Assembly (NCBI RefSeq): GCF_003096595.1
Contig: NZ_QEKO01000003.1
Location: 186,001-250,000 of the forward strand
Direction of reading: 5' to 3'
Length of the DNA: 64,000 nucleotides
Source of the DNA: Pusillimonas noertemannii
Lineage (GTDB): Bacteria > Pseudomonadota > Gammaproteobacteria > Burkholderiales > Burkholderiaceae_B
How positions within the stretch are numbered: the first letter of the stretch is position 1; every line of letters starts with the position of its first letter. The translations under genes and the position numbers were made by a program. Shown one piece after another: positions 8,240-16,691 of this stretch. A model generated the notes under the pieces. The model had not been told where the DNA came from. It did no database searches and saw nothing but the letters and a program-made list of their open reading frames with translations.

Positions 8240-9244
8240 TTAACCAATGAATTTCTCGACGTACAGTTGTCGGGCGGGAATGCGTTTGGCCTTCAGGATG
8301 CCTTTGACGGCATCGATCATGGGGGGAGGGCCGCAAGCGTAGATGGAAGAGGAGCGGTCGATCGATAGCTCGTCCAGCAGCTCGGTGACGCGTCCTTGTC
8401 TGTAGGGGGAGGTGTCATCGACTTTGTCGCACGACACCTGGATGGACAGCCCTGGCAAAAGACTTTTAAGTTGCTCGAGACGATCCAGCTGGAACAATTG
8501 GTTCTCGTGGCGCGCCCCGACGAGTAGTTCGATGGGTGTGGCGCGGATATCGGCTTGCTTGGATTGAGCGATCTGTTCAAGCATGGAAAGCAAAGGCGCA
8601 AGGCCGGTTCCGCCGGCGACCATGATCTTGGGCTGTGTGTCGTCCCGTAGGTAGAACGTGCCGCGTGGCGCACTTAGTTCGACGCTGTCGCCGACGTTCG
8701 CGGACGACAGCCAGTCGGAAAACAGGCCGTTTTGCTGCAGGGCAATGTAGAACGTCAGCAGCTTCTGGCCGGGAGGGTTCGCCATCGAGAACGACCGGTG
8801 GAAGTCTCCGGAAGGCGTGATATTAACGTACTGGCCTGGGAGGAATGCAAGGGCGTCCTGGGTTGTCAGCGTAAGCGCCATGGTGTCGGCGGCGACCGTT
8901 TCTATGCTTTCTACGACGGCGGTGCTGCCCGCTTCCGAGGCGGCCAGGGCGTCATCGCCGGAGTAGGGCAGTTCGATGACGGCAGCTTCTGTGGCGCGAG
9001 CCCTGCAAACGAGCACGACGCCGCTTTGCTGCTCGGATTCGGTGAGTACGGCGGGGCTGAACTCATCCATTTCGACCGTGCCGCGGGACACCCGGGCCTG
9101 ACAGGTTCCGCAATTGCCTTCTTCGCAGTCGGTAAGCAGTTGAATGCCGCGCTCTCGGGCGGCTTCCAGAACTTTTGTACCGGGGGCCAGGTGCAAAGTG
9201 TTGGTGTGTCCGTCTGAGAAAACGAGTTGTACTGGGATCGACAT
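8240..9244 (-). CDS. dioxygenase electron-transfer reductase (ferredoxin-FAD-NAD, BenC type)
   Basis: 334 residues in three parts. A plant-type [2Fe-2S] ferredoxin domain comes first, with cysteines in CEEGNCGTCQ and a fourth in VLVCRA. An FAD domain follows, with the flavin-binding R-x-F-S motif in HRSFSMANP, then an NAD domain with GGTGLAP and YACGPPPM. It passes electrons from NADH to the Rieske centre of the alpha subunit, the one-protein class IB arrangement of benzoate and anthranilate dioxygenases. It is the first gene of the operon. The start at 9244 places the ferredoxin domain at the N terminus; the ribosome site is weak. It is the only [2Fe-2S]-flavin reductase seen in this window. 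Confidence 0.9.
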   Translation of the reverse strand: MSIPVQLVFSDGHTNTLHLAPGTKVLEAARERGIQLLTDCEEGNCGTCQARVSRGTVEMDEFSPAVLTESEQQSGVVLVCRARATEAAVIELPYSGDDALAASEAGSTAVVESIETVAADTMALTLTTQDALAFLPGQYVNITPSGDFHRSFSMANPPGQKLLTFYIALQQNGLFSDWLSSANVGDSVELSAPRGTFYLRDDTQPKIMVAGGTGLAPLLSMLEQIAQSKQADIRATPIELLVGARHENQLFQLDRLEQLKSLLPGLSIQVSCDKVDDTSPYRQGRVTELLDELSIDRSSSIYACGPPPMIDAVKGILKAKRIPARQLYVEKFIG

Positions 9245-9306
9245 GATTGAGTCCGCGGTGTGCGACTGGCTTACGGCCATACCCTATGCGGCCTATTTTT
9301 CCGTAA

Positions 9307-9323
9307 TGTCCATTGTGTGGTCT
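9307..9323. promoter_or_regulatory. operator half-conserved copy at the dioxygenase promoter
   Basis: On the plus strand TGTCCA-TTGTG-TGGTCT, which is weaker than the other copies. On the minus strand it starts 10 nt past the TATAAT at 9334-9339, the same position as at the three better sites, which argues that it is real. Confidence 0.55.
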
Positions 9324-9333
9324 GTAGTCTCAA

Positions 9334-9361
9334 ATTATACAGGTTCAATGTTTGACGTCAA
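9334..9361 (-). promoter_or_regulatory. sigma70 promoter of the dioxygenase operon
   Basis: On the minus strand TTGACG (9356-9361), 16-nt spacer, TATAAT (9334-9339), about 90 nt upstream of the reductase start. Confidence 0.72.
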
Positions 9362-9461
9362 GAGCTCTTATAAATCCAGATGGCACAGCTTCAATAAGGG
9401 AAGAAGCTTGTATTGAGCCTGGATGGACTACATTGATTTATACGCTTGAATTTATATTATA

Positions 9462-9478
9462 TGTCCGTCTGGTGGACG
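9462..9478. promoter_or_regulatory. second IclR-type palindrome upstream of the dioxygenase operon
   Basis: TGTCCG-TCTGG-TGGACG, 10 of 12 arm positions matching TGTCCG/CGGACA. It lies about 100 nt upstream of the dioxygenase promoter and just after a weak plus-strand promoter. It may be an auxiliary operator or a leftover from a lost gene. Confidence 0.5.
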
Positions 9479-9679
9479 TTATTTTGTTGGGAGATGGGTC
9501 ATGCTTGGGCAAGATGAATGGAAGGAGGTAGCGAACGGGAAGCGCAAGACTCGCTCAACCGGAAAGGGAAGACGGAAACAGGTTCGAACTGGTTCGGAGG
9601 GGTGTGACTTCTTTGCTTTACTTGGCGCGCGAAGCATGGCTGCGGGTTTCCCGCACAACCATGCCTGGCCGAAGCGGTT

Positions 9680-11131
9680 TTAGAACGGAAGCTGGTGGTC
9701 TAGGGTCTGAATCGTCAGGAGACGGAGATCGGTGAACTCTTCGATTGCGGCGCGTCCGCCAAAACGGCCATAGCCACTGGCCTTGATGCCGCCGAACGGC
9801 AACTGGGCTTCAGTGTTTACCGTGGGGCCGTTAACGTGGCACAAGCCCGATTTGATCCGTTCGGCGACCCTGAGCGTACGAGCGATATCGCTGCCGAACA
9901 CGGCCGCGGCCAAGCCGTACTCGGTATCGTTTGCCACCCGAATCGCTTCTTCGACGCCTTTGACCCGTATCACTGAAGCAACGGGGCCAAACGATTCTTC
10001 GGCGTATATGCGCATTTCAGATCGCACGCCATCCAGTATGATCGGATCAAGAATGCTTCCGTTGCGGGCCGGGGTGGTAACCAGACGAGCCCCTTTATTT
10101 ACTGCGTCGTCCACCAGTTCCTGGACGCGGTCGGCAGAGGTTTCGTTAACGAGCGAACCCAATGCGGTTGTGCTGGTGCGAGGGTCGCTTGCTGCCAGAG
10201 TGGCCGTTTTTGCGGCAAGGCGTGAAACGAAATCGTCGGCGATCTTTTCGTCGACCACAATACGTTCGGTGGACATGCAGATTTGGCCTTGATGCATGTA
10301 GGCGCTGAACACCGCGGCATTGACAGCTTGGTCAAGGTTTGCGTCTTCCAGCACGACAAGAGGGGCTTTGCCGCCCAGTTCGAGCAAGGCCGGTTTCAGA
10401 TGCCGGCCAGCCAGTTCGCCGATAATGCGCCCCACCCGGGTCGAGCCGGTAAAGTTCACCCGACGCACGGCCTCGTGGGCGATCAAGGCTTCGACGATGG
10501 CGGGCGCCGATTTTGAGTCATGCAAGATCACATTCACGACCCCGGCGGGGAAGCCGGCATCGACAAACAGTTCTCCGATAAGATGGTGGGTTGCAGGGCA
10601 AAGCTCTGAACCTTTCAATACGACAGTGTTGCCGCAGATCAGGGGCATGGCGATGGCGCGCACACCTAGAAGCAGAGGGCCGTTCCAGGGAGCCATGCCC
10701 ACGACGACGCCGGCCGGCACGCGGCGCGTAATGGCCAGCTTGCCTGCTTGGTCGGACGGAATCTGCTCGCCGGTAACCAGGGTTGCCAGCGCGGCGGATT
10801 CGCGCAGCACATTCACCGAGCCATGCACATTGAACTCGGCCCACGCGGTGGTGGCGCCGGTTTCTTCAATAATGGTTTCGATGAACTGATCGGCCCGTTC
10901 GGTAAGTAGTTCAATCACACGCGCAAAGAGGGCGCGCCGATGATTGGGGCCGGTGCTTGACCATTCGTCAAATGCGGCGGCGGCGCAATCGATGGCGGCG
11001 TTGACGTCTTCGACCGTGGCCGCCGCGGCGCGCGTGGCGATCTGGCCGCTCAGCGGACTGAGGCGTTCAAAGTATGCACCGTTGCCTGCTTCGCGTAAAT
11101 CCGCGCCGATGCGAAGTTGTACCTTTTTCAT
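9680..11131 (-). CDS. aldehyde dehydrogenase (vanillin/salicylaldehyde dehydrogenase-like)
   Basis: 483 residues of the NAD(P)-dependent aldehyde dehydrogenase superfamily. Visible are the cofactor motif GSTRVG, the general-base glutamate in LELGGKAP, the nucleophilic cysteine in GQICMS and the C-terminal LPFGGIKASGYGR. The pattern is that of aromatic aldehyde dehydrogenases oxidising benzaldehyde-type compounds to acids. It begins 9 nt after the stop of the ThDP enzyme and is clearly in one operon with it. The likely route is decarboxylation of a 2-oxo acid to an aldehyde by the neighbour, then oxidation here. It could also take an aldehyde from the thiolase-like/DUF35 pair. Confidence 0.88.
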   Translation of the reverse strand: MKKVQLRIGADLREAGNGAYFERLSPLSGQIATRAAAATVEDVNAAIDCAAAAFDEWSSTGPNHRRALFARVIELLTERADQFIETIIEETGATTAWAEFNVHGSVNVLRESAALATLVTGEQIPSDQAGKLAITRRVPAGVVVGMAPWNGPLLLGVRAIAMPLICGNTVVLKGSELCPATHHLIGELFVDAGFPAGVVNVILHDSKSAPAIVEALIAHEAVRRVNFTGSTRVGRIIGELAGRHLKPALLELGGKAPLVVLEDANLDQAVNAAVFSAYMHQGQICMSTERIVVDEKIADDFVSRLAAKTATLAASDPRTSTTALGSLVNETSADRVQELVDDAVNKGARLVTTPARNGSILDPIILDGVRSEMRIYAEESFGPVASVIRVKGVEEAIRVANDTEYGLAAAVFGSDIARTLRVAERIKSGLCHVNGPTVNTEAQLPFGGIKASGYGRFGGRAAIEEFTDLRLLTIQTLDHQLPF

Positions 11132-11140
11132 CCTGACCCC

Positions 11141-12865
11141 TTATAGTTTTGAAACGCGTACTTGGAGAATCGCTGCCTGCCCGCCTTTTACCGCGGCGAG
11201 ACAGCGCTGGATAGCTGCTTCAGCGTCGGCCGGGTCGGCCAGCACTTCGCCGTAGGCCCCGGCCGACTCGGCCAGCTTGGCCATATCCGTATCGGGAGCC
11301 AAGATCGCCGAGAACTGATCCTGCTGGTTGGCTTCGCCGTCTGGATACATTCTTAGTGTGGCTTGCTTCACAGCGGACCAACCCGAGTTGTCGAGCACGA
11401 CGGTGAGTATCGGAAGGTCGAACTGTCTGGCCACCGCATAGACCGAACTGGGATTCGAAAAATAAAACGTTCCGTCGCCGATTATCTGTACGATGTTGCG
11501 GTCCGGGCGGGCCAGCTTCATGCCCAAGGCCGTGCCACCCGAGTAGCTCAGGCCGCCGCCCGACATGCCCATAAGCGTCCCCCCTTTTGTTCTGGGTATT
11601 TGTTTGAACACGGGTAAGACGTTGCGGACCGCTTCATTGAGCACGATGTCGTCTGCGTCCAGGAGTTTTCCCAGGACCGCGCATAAGTAGTGCGGGTTTA
11701 TCTGCCCCTCGGCGCCGGGATCAGCGGCAAGCTCTTTATCGGCGGCGGCCTGTTGGGCGTGCTGCTCGGCCAGCCCGGCCAGGCGCCTCTTGGCGCGTTC
11801 CAGGAACTCGGGGGTAGCCGTTCTGCGGAGCTCTTCAAGCAGCTGGCTTAGCAGCTTGAAGCTGTCGCCTTCGACACGCAGCTGCGTGGGAAAGCTCCAC
11901 ATCGGTATATCTCTTTTGCTGGTATCGACGTCCAGCTGAGCCCACCAGGTGTCAGGGTTCTCTTGGGTGTACTTGGGGATCCAGGGTACGTCTACATCAA
12001 CCAGAAGTCCGACGTCGACGTCTTTGACATAAGGGTCGGGCTGGTAGCCGGCGAAGCAAGGCGAGTCTCGGCGGATATTGAGATAAACGGGATTGAACTC
12101 GCATACGCGTATGCCGGCAAATTGCGCCAGTTCGTCGATGAGGCCGGGTGTTTCGGGGTTACGCCCCGCATACGCGGTAACCAGCAACGGGTTCTCGGCC
12201 GTCAGGAGACGTTGAGCGATTTGCCGGATGGTTTCGGCGTCGGCGCCGCCAGCCTTCGAAGGCGGATTGCGCTTAAGGTCGACGGGACGTACTTGGTCGG
12301 CATCGTGCGTAGCGGCCAGGATTTCGCGCGGCAGCATGAGATACGAGGGTCCCATGGGGTCGCTTTGCATCACGGTGTGCGCACGCGCCAGAACCTCTTT
12401 CACCACTGCGGGCGACTGCAGGGTGTATTCCCACTTTACATAGGGGCGCACGACCCCGGCTTGGTCAAAAGGCTCTTGTATGAAGTGCACATAGGTGTCG
12501 CGGCACCCGGGGAGTTCGCCGTAAGTGCTGAAAGGCGCTCGGCCGGCCATGAGCAATACCGGTATCCGCGTGCGAAAGAGGTTGTGCAGCCCCATCGCGG
12601 AATTTGCCGTGCCGGAGTCGACGTGTACCAGTACTGCCTGCCCCTGCCCGGTCGCGACTGCGTAGCCGGCTGCCATATGCACCGCCGTGTTTTCATGCGG
12701 ACAAAGTATGACCTCGGGATGACGCAGCCCTGCTTTCTTCCATCGAGCCATTTCCTCGATGATGGGCGCATGGTCAGTGCCCAGATTGCAGAACAGGTAC
12801 TCGACCCCGAGCTCCATTAGAGCTTCAAGAAAATAGTGCGATGCCGTTGGAGATTGCGTATTCAT
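11141..12865 (-). CDS. thiamine-diphosphate-dependent decarboxylase/synthase-like enzyme (ThDP-1)
   Basis: 574 residues with the three-domain acetolactate synthase/benzoylformate decarboxylase fold. The cofactor-activating glutamate is Glu58 in CPHENT. The Mg-ThDP motif starts at GDGTFYF near residue 460 and runs to the conserved asparagine in VVLDN. The reaction is probably non-oxidative decarboxylation or carboligation of a 2-oxo acid, but I cannot fix the substrate. The start at 12865 is the first Met before the conserved N-terminal segment; no clear ribosome site is seen. It heads the ThDP-ALDH operon, and its promoter at 12990-13019 carries the palindromic operator. A distant paralogue lies at 41673-43430. 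Confidence 0.85.
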   Translation of the reverse strand: MNTQSPTASHYFLEALMELGVEYLFCNLGTDHAPIIEEMARWKKAGLRHPEVILCPHENTAVHMAAGYAVATGQGQAVLVHVDSGTANSAMGLHNLFRTRIPVLLMAGRAPFSTYGELPGCRDTYVHFIQEPFDQAGVVRPYVKWEYTLQSPAVVKEVLARAHTVMQSDPMGPSYLMLPREILAATHDADQVRPVDLKRNPPSKAGGADAETIRQIAQRLLTAENPLLVTAYAGRNPETPGLIDELAQFAGIRVCEFNPVYLNIRRDSPCFAGYQPDPYVKDVDVGLLVDVDVPWIPKYTQENPDTWWAQLDVDTSKRDIPMWSFPTQLRVEGDSFKLLSQLLEELRRTATPEFLERAKRRLAGLAEQHAQQAAADKELAADPGAEGQINPHYLCAVLGKLLDADDIVLNEAVRNVLPVFKQIPRTKGGTLMGMSGGGLSYSGGTALGMKLARPDRNIVQIIGDGTFYFSNPSSVYAVARQFDLPILTVVLDNSGWSAVKQATLRMYPDGEANQQDQFSAILAPDTDMAKLAESAGAYGEVLADPADAEAAIQRCLAAVKGGQAAILQVRVSKL

Positions 12866-12964
12866 AGATTGAGGAATTAAGTATGAAAGGCGTAAACCCC
12901 GCGGGAGTTCACGAGAACTGCTTGCCATGATCTGGCAATATTTTTCCAATACGTCGGTTTTTAT

Positions 12965-12981
12965 TGTCCATCTAACGGACA
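12965..12981. promoter_or_regulatory. palindromic operator (IclR-type candidate), ThDP-1 operon
   Basis: TGTCCA-TCTAA-CGGACA, 11 of 12 arm positions conserved. On the minus strand it starts 8 nt past the TATAAT, matching the geometry at 2612 and 2782. Confidence 0.7.
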
Positions 12982-12989
12982 TTCAAATC

Positions 12990-13019
12990 ATTATATTTTG
13001 TATGAGAGGGTGCGGTCAA
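12990..13019 (-). promoter_or_regulatory. sigma70 promoter of the ThDP-1/ALDH operon
   Basis: On the minus strand TTGACC (13014-13019), 18-nt spacer, TATAAT (12990-12995), about 125 nt upstream of the chosen start. The implied leader is long. Confidence 0.72.
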
Positions 13020-13113
13020 TCGTAATTTTTCTAATAGAACTAAGAAAAATGGCTATTTACATGGAAGGAGGGGGTTTCTTGTATCCCTGGCTTCCATGAA
13101 AACTTGTTTTTAT

Positions 13114-13130
13114 TGACTGCTCTGCGGACA
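13114..13130. promoter_or_regulatory. weaker IclR-type palindrome upstream of the ThDP-1 promoter
   Basis: TGACTG-CTCTG-CGGACA: one perfect half-site and one with 4 of 6 matches. It lies about 95 nt upstream of the promoter at 12990-13019, much as the site at 9462 does for the dioxygenase promoter. Confidence 0.4.
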
Positions 13131-13147
13131 TTTTTAATTGTTATTTT

Positions 13148-14296
13148 CTACACGGAGGCCTCGGTGGAAAAGATTATGGTTGACGCCGTCGCGAACATGC
13201 CGCCCACGCCATGGCACACGGATATCCTGGGATCGGCCAGTTGCGCGGGCGCGCGCCCGCGCAACTGGCGCACGCTTTCCTGCATGGCGTACATGCCGTA
13301 CATACCCGAGTGCATATAACTTAGGCCGCCGCCGTTGGTGTTGACCGGCAGGCTCCCGCCCGGCGCAGTGTTGCCTTCGGCGATGAAGCCCGCCGCCTCG
13401 CCTGCGGCGCAGAACCCCAGTGCCTCCAACCCGTACAAGGGAAGGTGGGCAAAAGCGTCATAGATCATCACGTGATCGACGTCTTTGACGCAGATGTTGG
13501 CTTCCGAGAACGCTTGGGCTCCCGAGCGCTTGAAGGCTCCTGACGAGGTCAGGTCGGGCATTTGACTAATAAGCGGGGACTCCGAGCTTTCGCCGGTTCC
13601 TATGACATAGACCGGACGTTCCGCCATGTCTTTGGCTTTCTCGGCTGCAACCAGAATAAGAGCGCCTCCGCCGTCGGTAAGCGGGCAGCACATGGGACGC
13701 GTAAATGGATACGCGATCATTCGAGCCGCCAGTACTTCTTCGACGCTGATTTGCTCTTTATACAAGGCTCGCGGGTTCTGCGCGGCCCATTTGCGTTGTG
13801 CCACGACAACGTGGGCCAAGGCCTCCAGGCCCAGCCCATGTTCATGAAGATACTTGAGCACCGGCAGGGTGAACATCGTGGGCGAGGAGATGGCTCCGAA
13901 GGGGGCTTCGAACTGTCCGGCCAGACTGCTGGGCGGCGGCGGCCAGGGGAGTCCGGTTGCCGCTATGCGTGATTTACCGCTTTCGCCGTGGGCGACCAGC
14001 ACGGTCTTGCATAGTCCCGAGGCAATGGCCGCGGCGGCATGGCGGACATGCATCAAGAAAGAGCAGCCGCCGACGGAGGTGCCGTCCAGCCAGGTGGGCT
14101 GTATTCCCAGGTAATGCGCCAAGCTGGCTGGGGCCTCTCCCGCTATGGCAATCCCATCGATGTCGCTCAGGCTGATGCCGGCGTCGCGCACGGCGTTCAA
14201 CGAGGCATCCGCTGCGATGCCAAGTTGGGACAGGTCTTCAATGACGCCCATGTTTGTGGATTCGGCTGCGCCGACAACTGCTATACGTGCGTTCAT
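13148..14296 (-). CDS. thiolase-fold protein lacking the nucleophilic cysteine (SCP-x/Ltp2-like, probable aldolase)
   Basis: 382 residues of the lipid-transfer/SCP-x thiolase family. Where thiolases carry the nucleophilic Cys, the sequence is T-S-V-G-G-C-S (73-79), with Val at that site. The C-terminal CHGVGG and the NTNGGGLS loop remain, as does a YDAF motif that holds a catalytic tyrosine in Ltp2-type aldolases. Paired with a DUF35 protein, such enzymes cleave a 3-hydroxyacyl-CoA by retro-aldol reaction to an aldehyde or ketone plus a short acyl-CoA. I infer that role here. The start at 14296 overlaps the DUF35 stop by 4 nt. A classical thiolase function is less likely. Confidence 0.82.
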   Translation of the reverse strand: MNARIAVVGAAESTNMGVIEDLSQLGIAADASLNAVRDAGISLSDIDGIAIAGEAPASLAHYLGIQPTWLDGTSVGGCSFLMHVRHAAAAIASGLCKTVLVAHGESGKSRIAATGLPWPPPPSSLAGQFEAPFGAISSPTMFTLPVLKYLHEHGLGLEALAHVVVAQRKWAAQNPRALYKEQISVEEVLAARMIAYPFTRPMCCPLTDGGGALILVAAEKAKDMAERPVYVIGTGESSESPLISQMPDLTSSGAFKRSGAQAFSEANICVKDVDHVMIYDAFAHLPLYGLEALGFCAAGEAAGFIAEGNTAPGGSLPVNTNGGGLSYMHSGMYGMYAMQESVRQLRGRAPAQLADPRISVCHGVGGMFATASTIIFSTEASV

Positions 14297-14736
14297 TTGT
14301 GCTCTGCCGGTTCGAAAAGAGGAAGGGAAACTTCGTCGTTCTGCCTTTGGAAGACCACTCGAAGCGGCATGCCTATGTGTAGCGAATCGGGTGAAGGCGC
14401 GCAGTTGATGATGTTGGTCATCATTTGGGGACCTTCGTGAAGAGCGACGATCGCGACGATATAGGGGGCTTCCAGTCCGGGTGCGGGCTTGGCGCTGATG
14501 ACATAGCTGAGCAAGGACGCTTTGCCGGTGGATTGGGTTACCAATACCGAGTGTGAGCCGCAGTTTGGGCAAAAAGGGCGGGGTGGAAAATAATGCTTTG
14601 AGCAGTCATTGCACGCTTGCAATAGCAGTTTTTCTTGGCTGATGCCGCTCCAGAAGTGTTGAGTTTCAGGGGTGGCTTTGGGTAGAAGGCGAGACGAGGA
14701 TGGGGGGGAGTTCACAGCTGCTCCGTAATGTGGCAT
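14293..14736 (-). CDS. DUF35 OB-fold / zinc-ribbon partner protein (ChsH2-like)
   Basis: 147 residues. An N-terminal rubredoxin-like zinc ribbon has cysteine pairs CNDC and CPNC near residues 42-59. An OB-fold follows, with LLSYVIS and a PYIVAIVALHEG strand near residues 90-103. DUF35 proteins bind acyl-CoA and form heteromers with thiolase-fold aldolases or hydratases. The tight overlap with the downstream thiolase-like gene fits a two-subunit enzyme. It is divergent from the SDR-MaoC-ligase operon, so the two operons probably share control. Confidence 0.85.
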   Translation of the reverse strand: MPHYGAAVNSPPSSSRLLPKATPETQHFWSGISQEKLLLQACNDCSKHYFPPRPFCPNCGSHSVLVTQSTGKASLLSYVISAKPAPGLEAPYIVAIVALHEGPQMMTNIINCAPSPDSLHIGMPLRVVFQRQNDEVSLPLFEPAEHK

Positions 14737-14789
14737 TGATGCTGTATTTCATCAAGAACCATGCCGGGTCATTGATTAGTCATCCGTGG

Positions 14790-14806
14790 TGTCCGCATCC
14801 CGGGCA
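14790..14806. promoter_or_regulatory. IclR-type palindrome in the divergent CoA-block promoter region
   Basis: TGTCCG-CATCC-CGGGCA, 11 of 12 arm positions conserved, between the DUF35 gene and the SDR gene. I could not place a good -10 box at the usual distance, so function is less sure. Confidence 0.45.
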
Positions 14807-14899
14807 GTTGGGTAAGCGCTTTTTAGCACGTCGGGCATCCGGCTTACGCTGCGCCTGTGCAGCAGTCAAATCATCTTACTCAAGGCTTAACGAAATCGT

Positions 14900-15817
14900 A
14901 TGGAAAAAACTCTGGACTCTAAAGTTGTGGTTGTTACGGGCGCGGCTCAAGGGATAGGTCGTGCCATTGCCAGGCAAGCGGCTGCGGCCGGCGCAAGGGT
15001 AGTCGTCGCGGATATCGCTAAATCGAAGTCCACCGATGCGGATTCGGGATGGCTTGCCGATAGTGTCGTGCGGGAAATCGTCGCAGAGGGCGGTACCGCG
15101 GTGTCTTCCTCCGAGGATATCTCCGACAGCGCCGCGGCGGCGCGTATTATCGAGCAGGCTGTCGACACCTACGGACGTATTGATTGTGTCGTCAATAATG
15201 CGGGAATTCTGCGTGATCGGATGTTCTTCAATATGGAGGAAGCTGAATGGGATGCCATCATCAAAGTACACCTGTATGGCTATTACAACGTGTCGCGCGC
15301 GGCGGCTCCCCATTTCAAAGCGCAGAACTCCGGCAGCTATATTCACTTCAGTTCATCTTCAGCGCTAATAGGCAACTTGGGCCAGGCCAACTACGCCGCA
15401 GCAAAAATGGGCGTGGTGGGGCTTTCTACCGGTATCGCTCTGGATATGCAGCGTTTCAATGTGCGATCGAACGTGATTGCACCGTGGGCCTGGAGTCAAT
15501 TGATCGAAAGCGTTCCTATCCGCACGCCCGAGCAGGGTGAGCGGATGCGCAAGCTCAAAGAAAGCATGAAGGCCGAGCATATCGCGCCACTGTGCGTGTT
15601 CTTGGCAAGCGATCTGGCGGCGTCTGTTTCGGGGCAGGTTTTTGGATCCCGCGGAAATGAAGTCTATCTATTCAGTCAGCCACGCATCATCCGGTCTGTA
15701 CACAAGTCGGACGGCTGGGACGCCGAGAGTCTGGCGGCTACCATGCTGCCGTCGTTCCAGGATGATTTTATTGCTCTCAAGTCGCATCGCGATGTCGTGA
15801 GTTGGGACGTTATCTGA
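14900..15817 (+). CDS. short-chain dehydrogenase (multifunctional-enzyme-2-like 3-hydroxyacyl-CoA dehydrogenase)
   Basis: 305 residues. The NAD-binding GAAQGIG motif is at about residues 14-20, NNAG at about 96-99, the catalytic serine in FSSSSA and the YAAAK pair near 167-171. A C-terminal tail of about 50 residues goes beyond the usual 250-residue SDR. The pattern resembles the dehydrogenase domain of peroxisomal-type multifunctional enzyme 2, which oxidises 3-hydroxyacyl-CoA. It is followed after 8 nt by a MaoC-type hydratase and then by an acyl-CoA ligase, giving a compact beta-oxidation operon for a carboxylic side chain. Confidence 0.85.
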   Translation: MEKTLDSKVVVVTGAAQGIGRAIARQAAAAGARVVVADIAKSKSTDADSGWLADSVVREIVAEGGTAVSSSEDISDSAAAARIIEQAVDTYGRIDCVVNNAGILRDRMFFNMEEAEWDAIIKVHLYGYYNVSRAAAPHFKAQNSGSYIHFSSSSALIGNLGQANYAAAKMGVVGLSTGIALDMQRFNVRSNVIAPWAWSQLIESVPIRTPEQGERMRKLKESMKAEHIAPLCVFLASDLAASVSGQVFGSRGNEVYLFSQPRIIRSVHKSDGWDAESLAATMLPSFQDDFIALKSHRDVVSWDVI

Positions 15818-15825
15818 GCCGGATC

Positions 15826-16689
15826 ATGATTAATCTGGAAGTCATTCGCAATTTGCCGGAAACAGAAATACCGGTGGACTACACCGAAAAGGACGCAATT
15901 CTTTATGCCCTGAGTATCGGACTTGGGCATGATGTCGAAGCGGAGCTTGAATACGTCGTTGACCTGCGGCTCAAGTCGACGCCGATGTTTGCTTTGATCG
16001 CCGGACATAACCTGCCTTGGCTGCGGCAACCCGAAACCGGCATAGACGTCAGGAGAATGCTGCATGGAGAAACCAGCTTGACGTTGCACAGGGCATTGCC
16101 GGCAGCGGGCCGTGTCATTGTGCATGGGCGCATCTCCGGGGTCGTGGATCGTGGGCCGGGCAAGCATGTGTCCGTCTATTTTGAACAGCGTCTTCTTGAA
16201 TCCGGCACTTCCGAGCACCTGGCCACCGTTGGGGGCTGTTTCGTGTTTCCGGGCGCTGGTGTGCGGGCCGACGCTTCAGGCAGCCAAGCCAAGGCGGCAA
16301 GACCGCCCGACAGGGACGCCGATGTTGAGCTCGAAGTCTGCATTCCCTCCAATGCGGCGCAATTGTATCGGCTTAACGGTGATCGGAACACATTGCATGT
16401 CGATCCGGAAGTGGCCCGACGGGCAGGATTCGAAAAGCCTATTTTGCACGGCCTGTGTACCTTCGGCTACGCAAGCACGGCATCCGTGCGGGCGCTATGC
16501 GGCCATGACGCCCAGCGCATCAAGCATATCCAGGGGCGCTACTCGACCCCGATCTATCCAGGCGAGCGCATGCGCACTCAGTTCTATCAGCTGGGCGACA
16601 GCGAGTACGCCTTTCGCTGTATCGCCGTCGAGCGCAACGTGACAGTGCTCGATGCTGGTCAACTTATATTGCAAAGCGGACGAGGCTAA
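15826..16689 (+). CDS. MaoC-type (hydratase 2) enoyl-CoA hydratase
   Basis: 287 residues, a double hot-dog protein like the hydratase-2 domain of MFE-2. The active-site signature is intact in the C-terminal half: YRLNGDRNTLHVDP then FEKPILHGLCTFG. It adds water to a trans-2-enoyl-CoA to give the (R)-3-hydroxyacyl-CoA. The ATG at 15826, 8 nt after the SDR stop, is preferred to an overlapping upstream start at 15802. No acyl-CoA dehydrogenase is found nearby, so the physiological substrate may already be unsaturated, such as a cinnamate-type acid (inference). Confidence 0.87.
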   Translation: MINLEVIRNLPETEIPVDYTEKDAILYALSIGLGHDVEAELEYVVDLRLKSTPMFALIAGHNLPWLRQPETGIDVRRMLHGETSLTLHRALPAAGRVIVHGRISGVVDRGPGKHVSVYFEQRLLESGTSEHLATVGGCFVFPGAGVRADASGSQAKAARPPDRDADVELEVCIPSNAAQLYRLNGDRNTLHVDPEVARRAGFEKPILHGLCTFGYASTASVRALCGHDAQRIKHIQGRYSTPIYPGERMRTQFYQLGDSEYAFRCIAVERNVTVLDAGQLILQSGRG

Positions 16690-16691
16690 TT

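Larger units (their letters stand above)
9245..9679. other. 435-bp intergenic control region
   Basis: This holds the dioxygenase operon promoter and two palindromes of the TGTCCG-N5-CGGACA type (9307-9323, 9462-9478). A possible plus-strand promoter, TTGATT-N16-TATTAT (9433-9460), precedes the second palindrome and leads only to a 60-codon basic reading frame at 9501-9683 with no recognisable relatives. I see no other gene here. Confidence 0.6.

Noticed and set aside
9501-9683. 60-codon basic reading frame proposed as a gene
   Set aside because: It has no homology I recognise and ends in the 3' end of the ALDH gene. It is kept only as a low-interest observation because of the promoter-like elements upstream.
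11963-12820. 285-codon plus-strand frame
   Set aside because: It is antisense to ThDP-1, whose catalytic motifs are intact; no domain pattern is seen.
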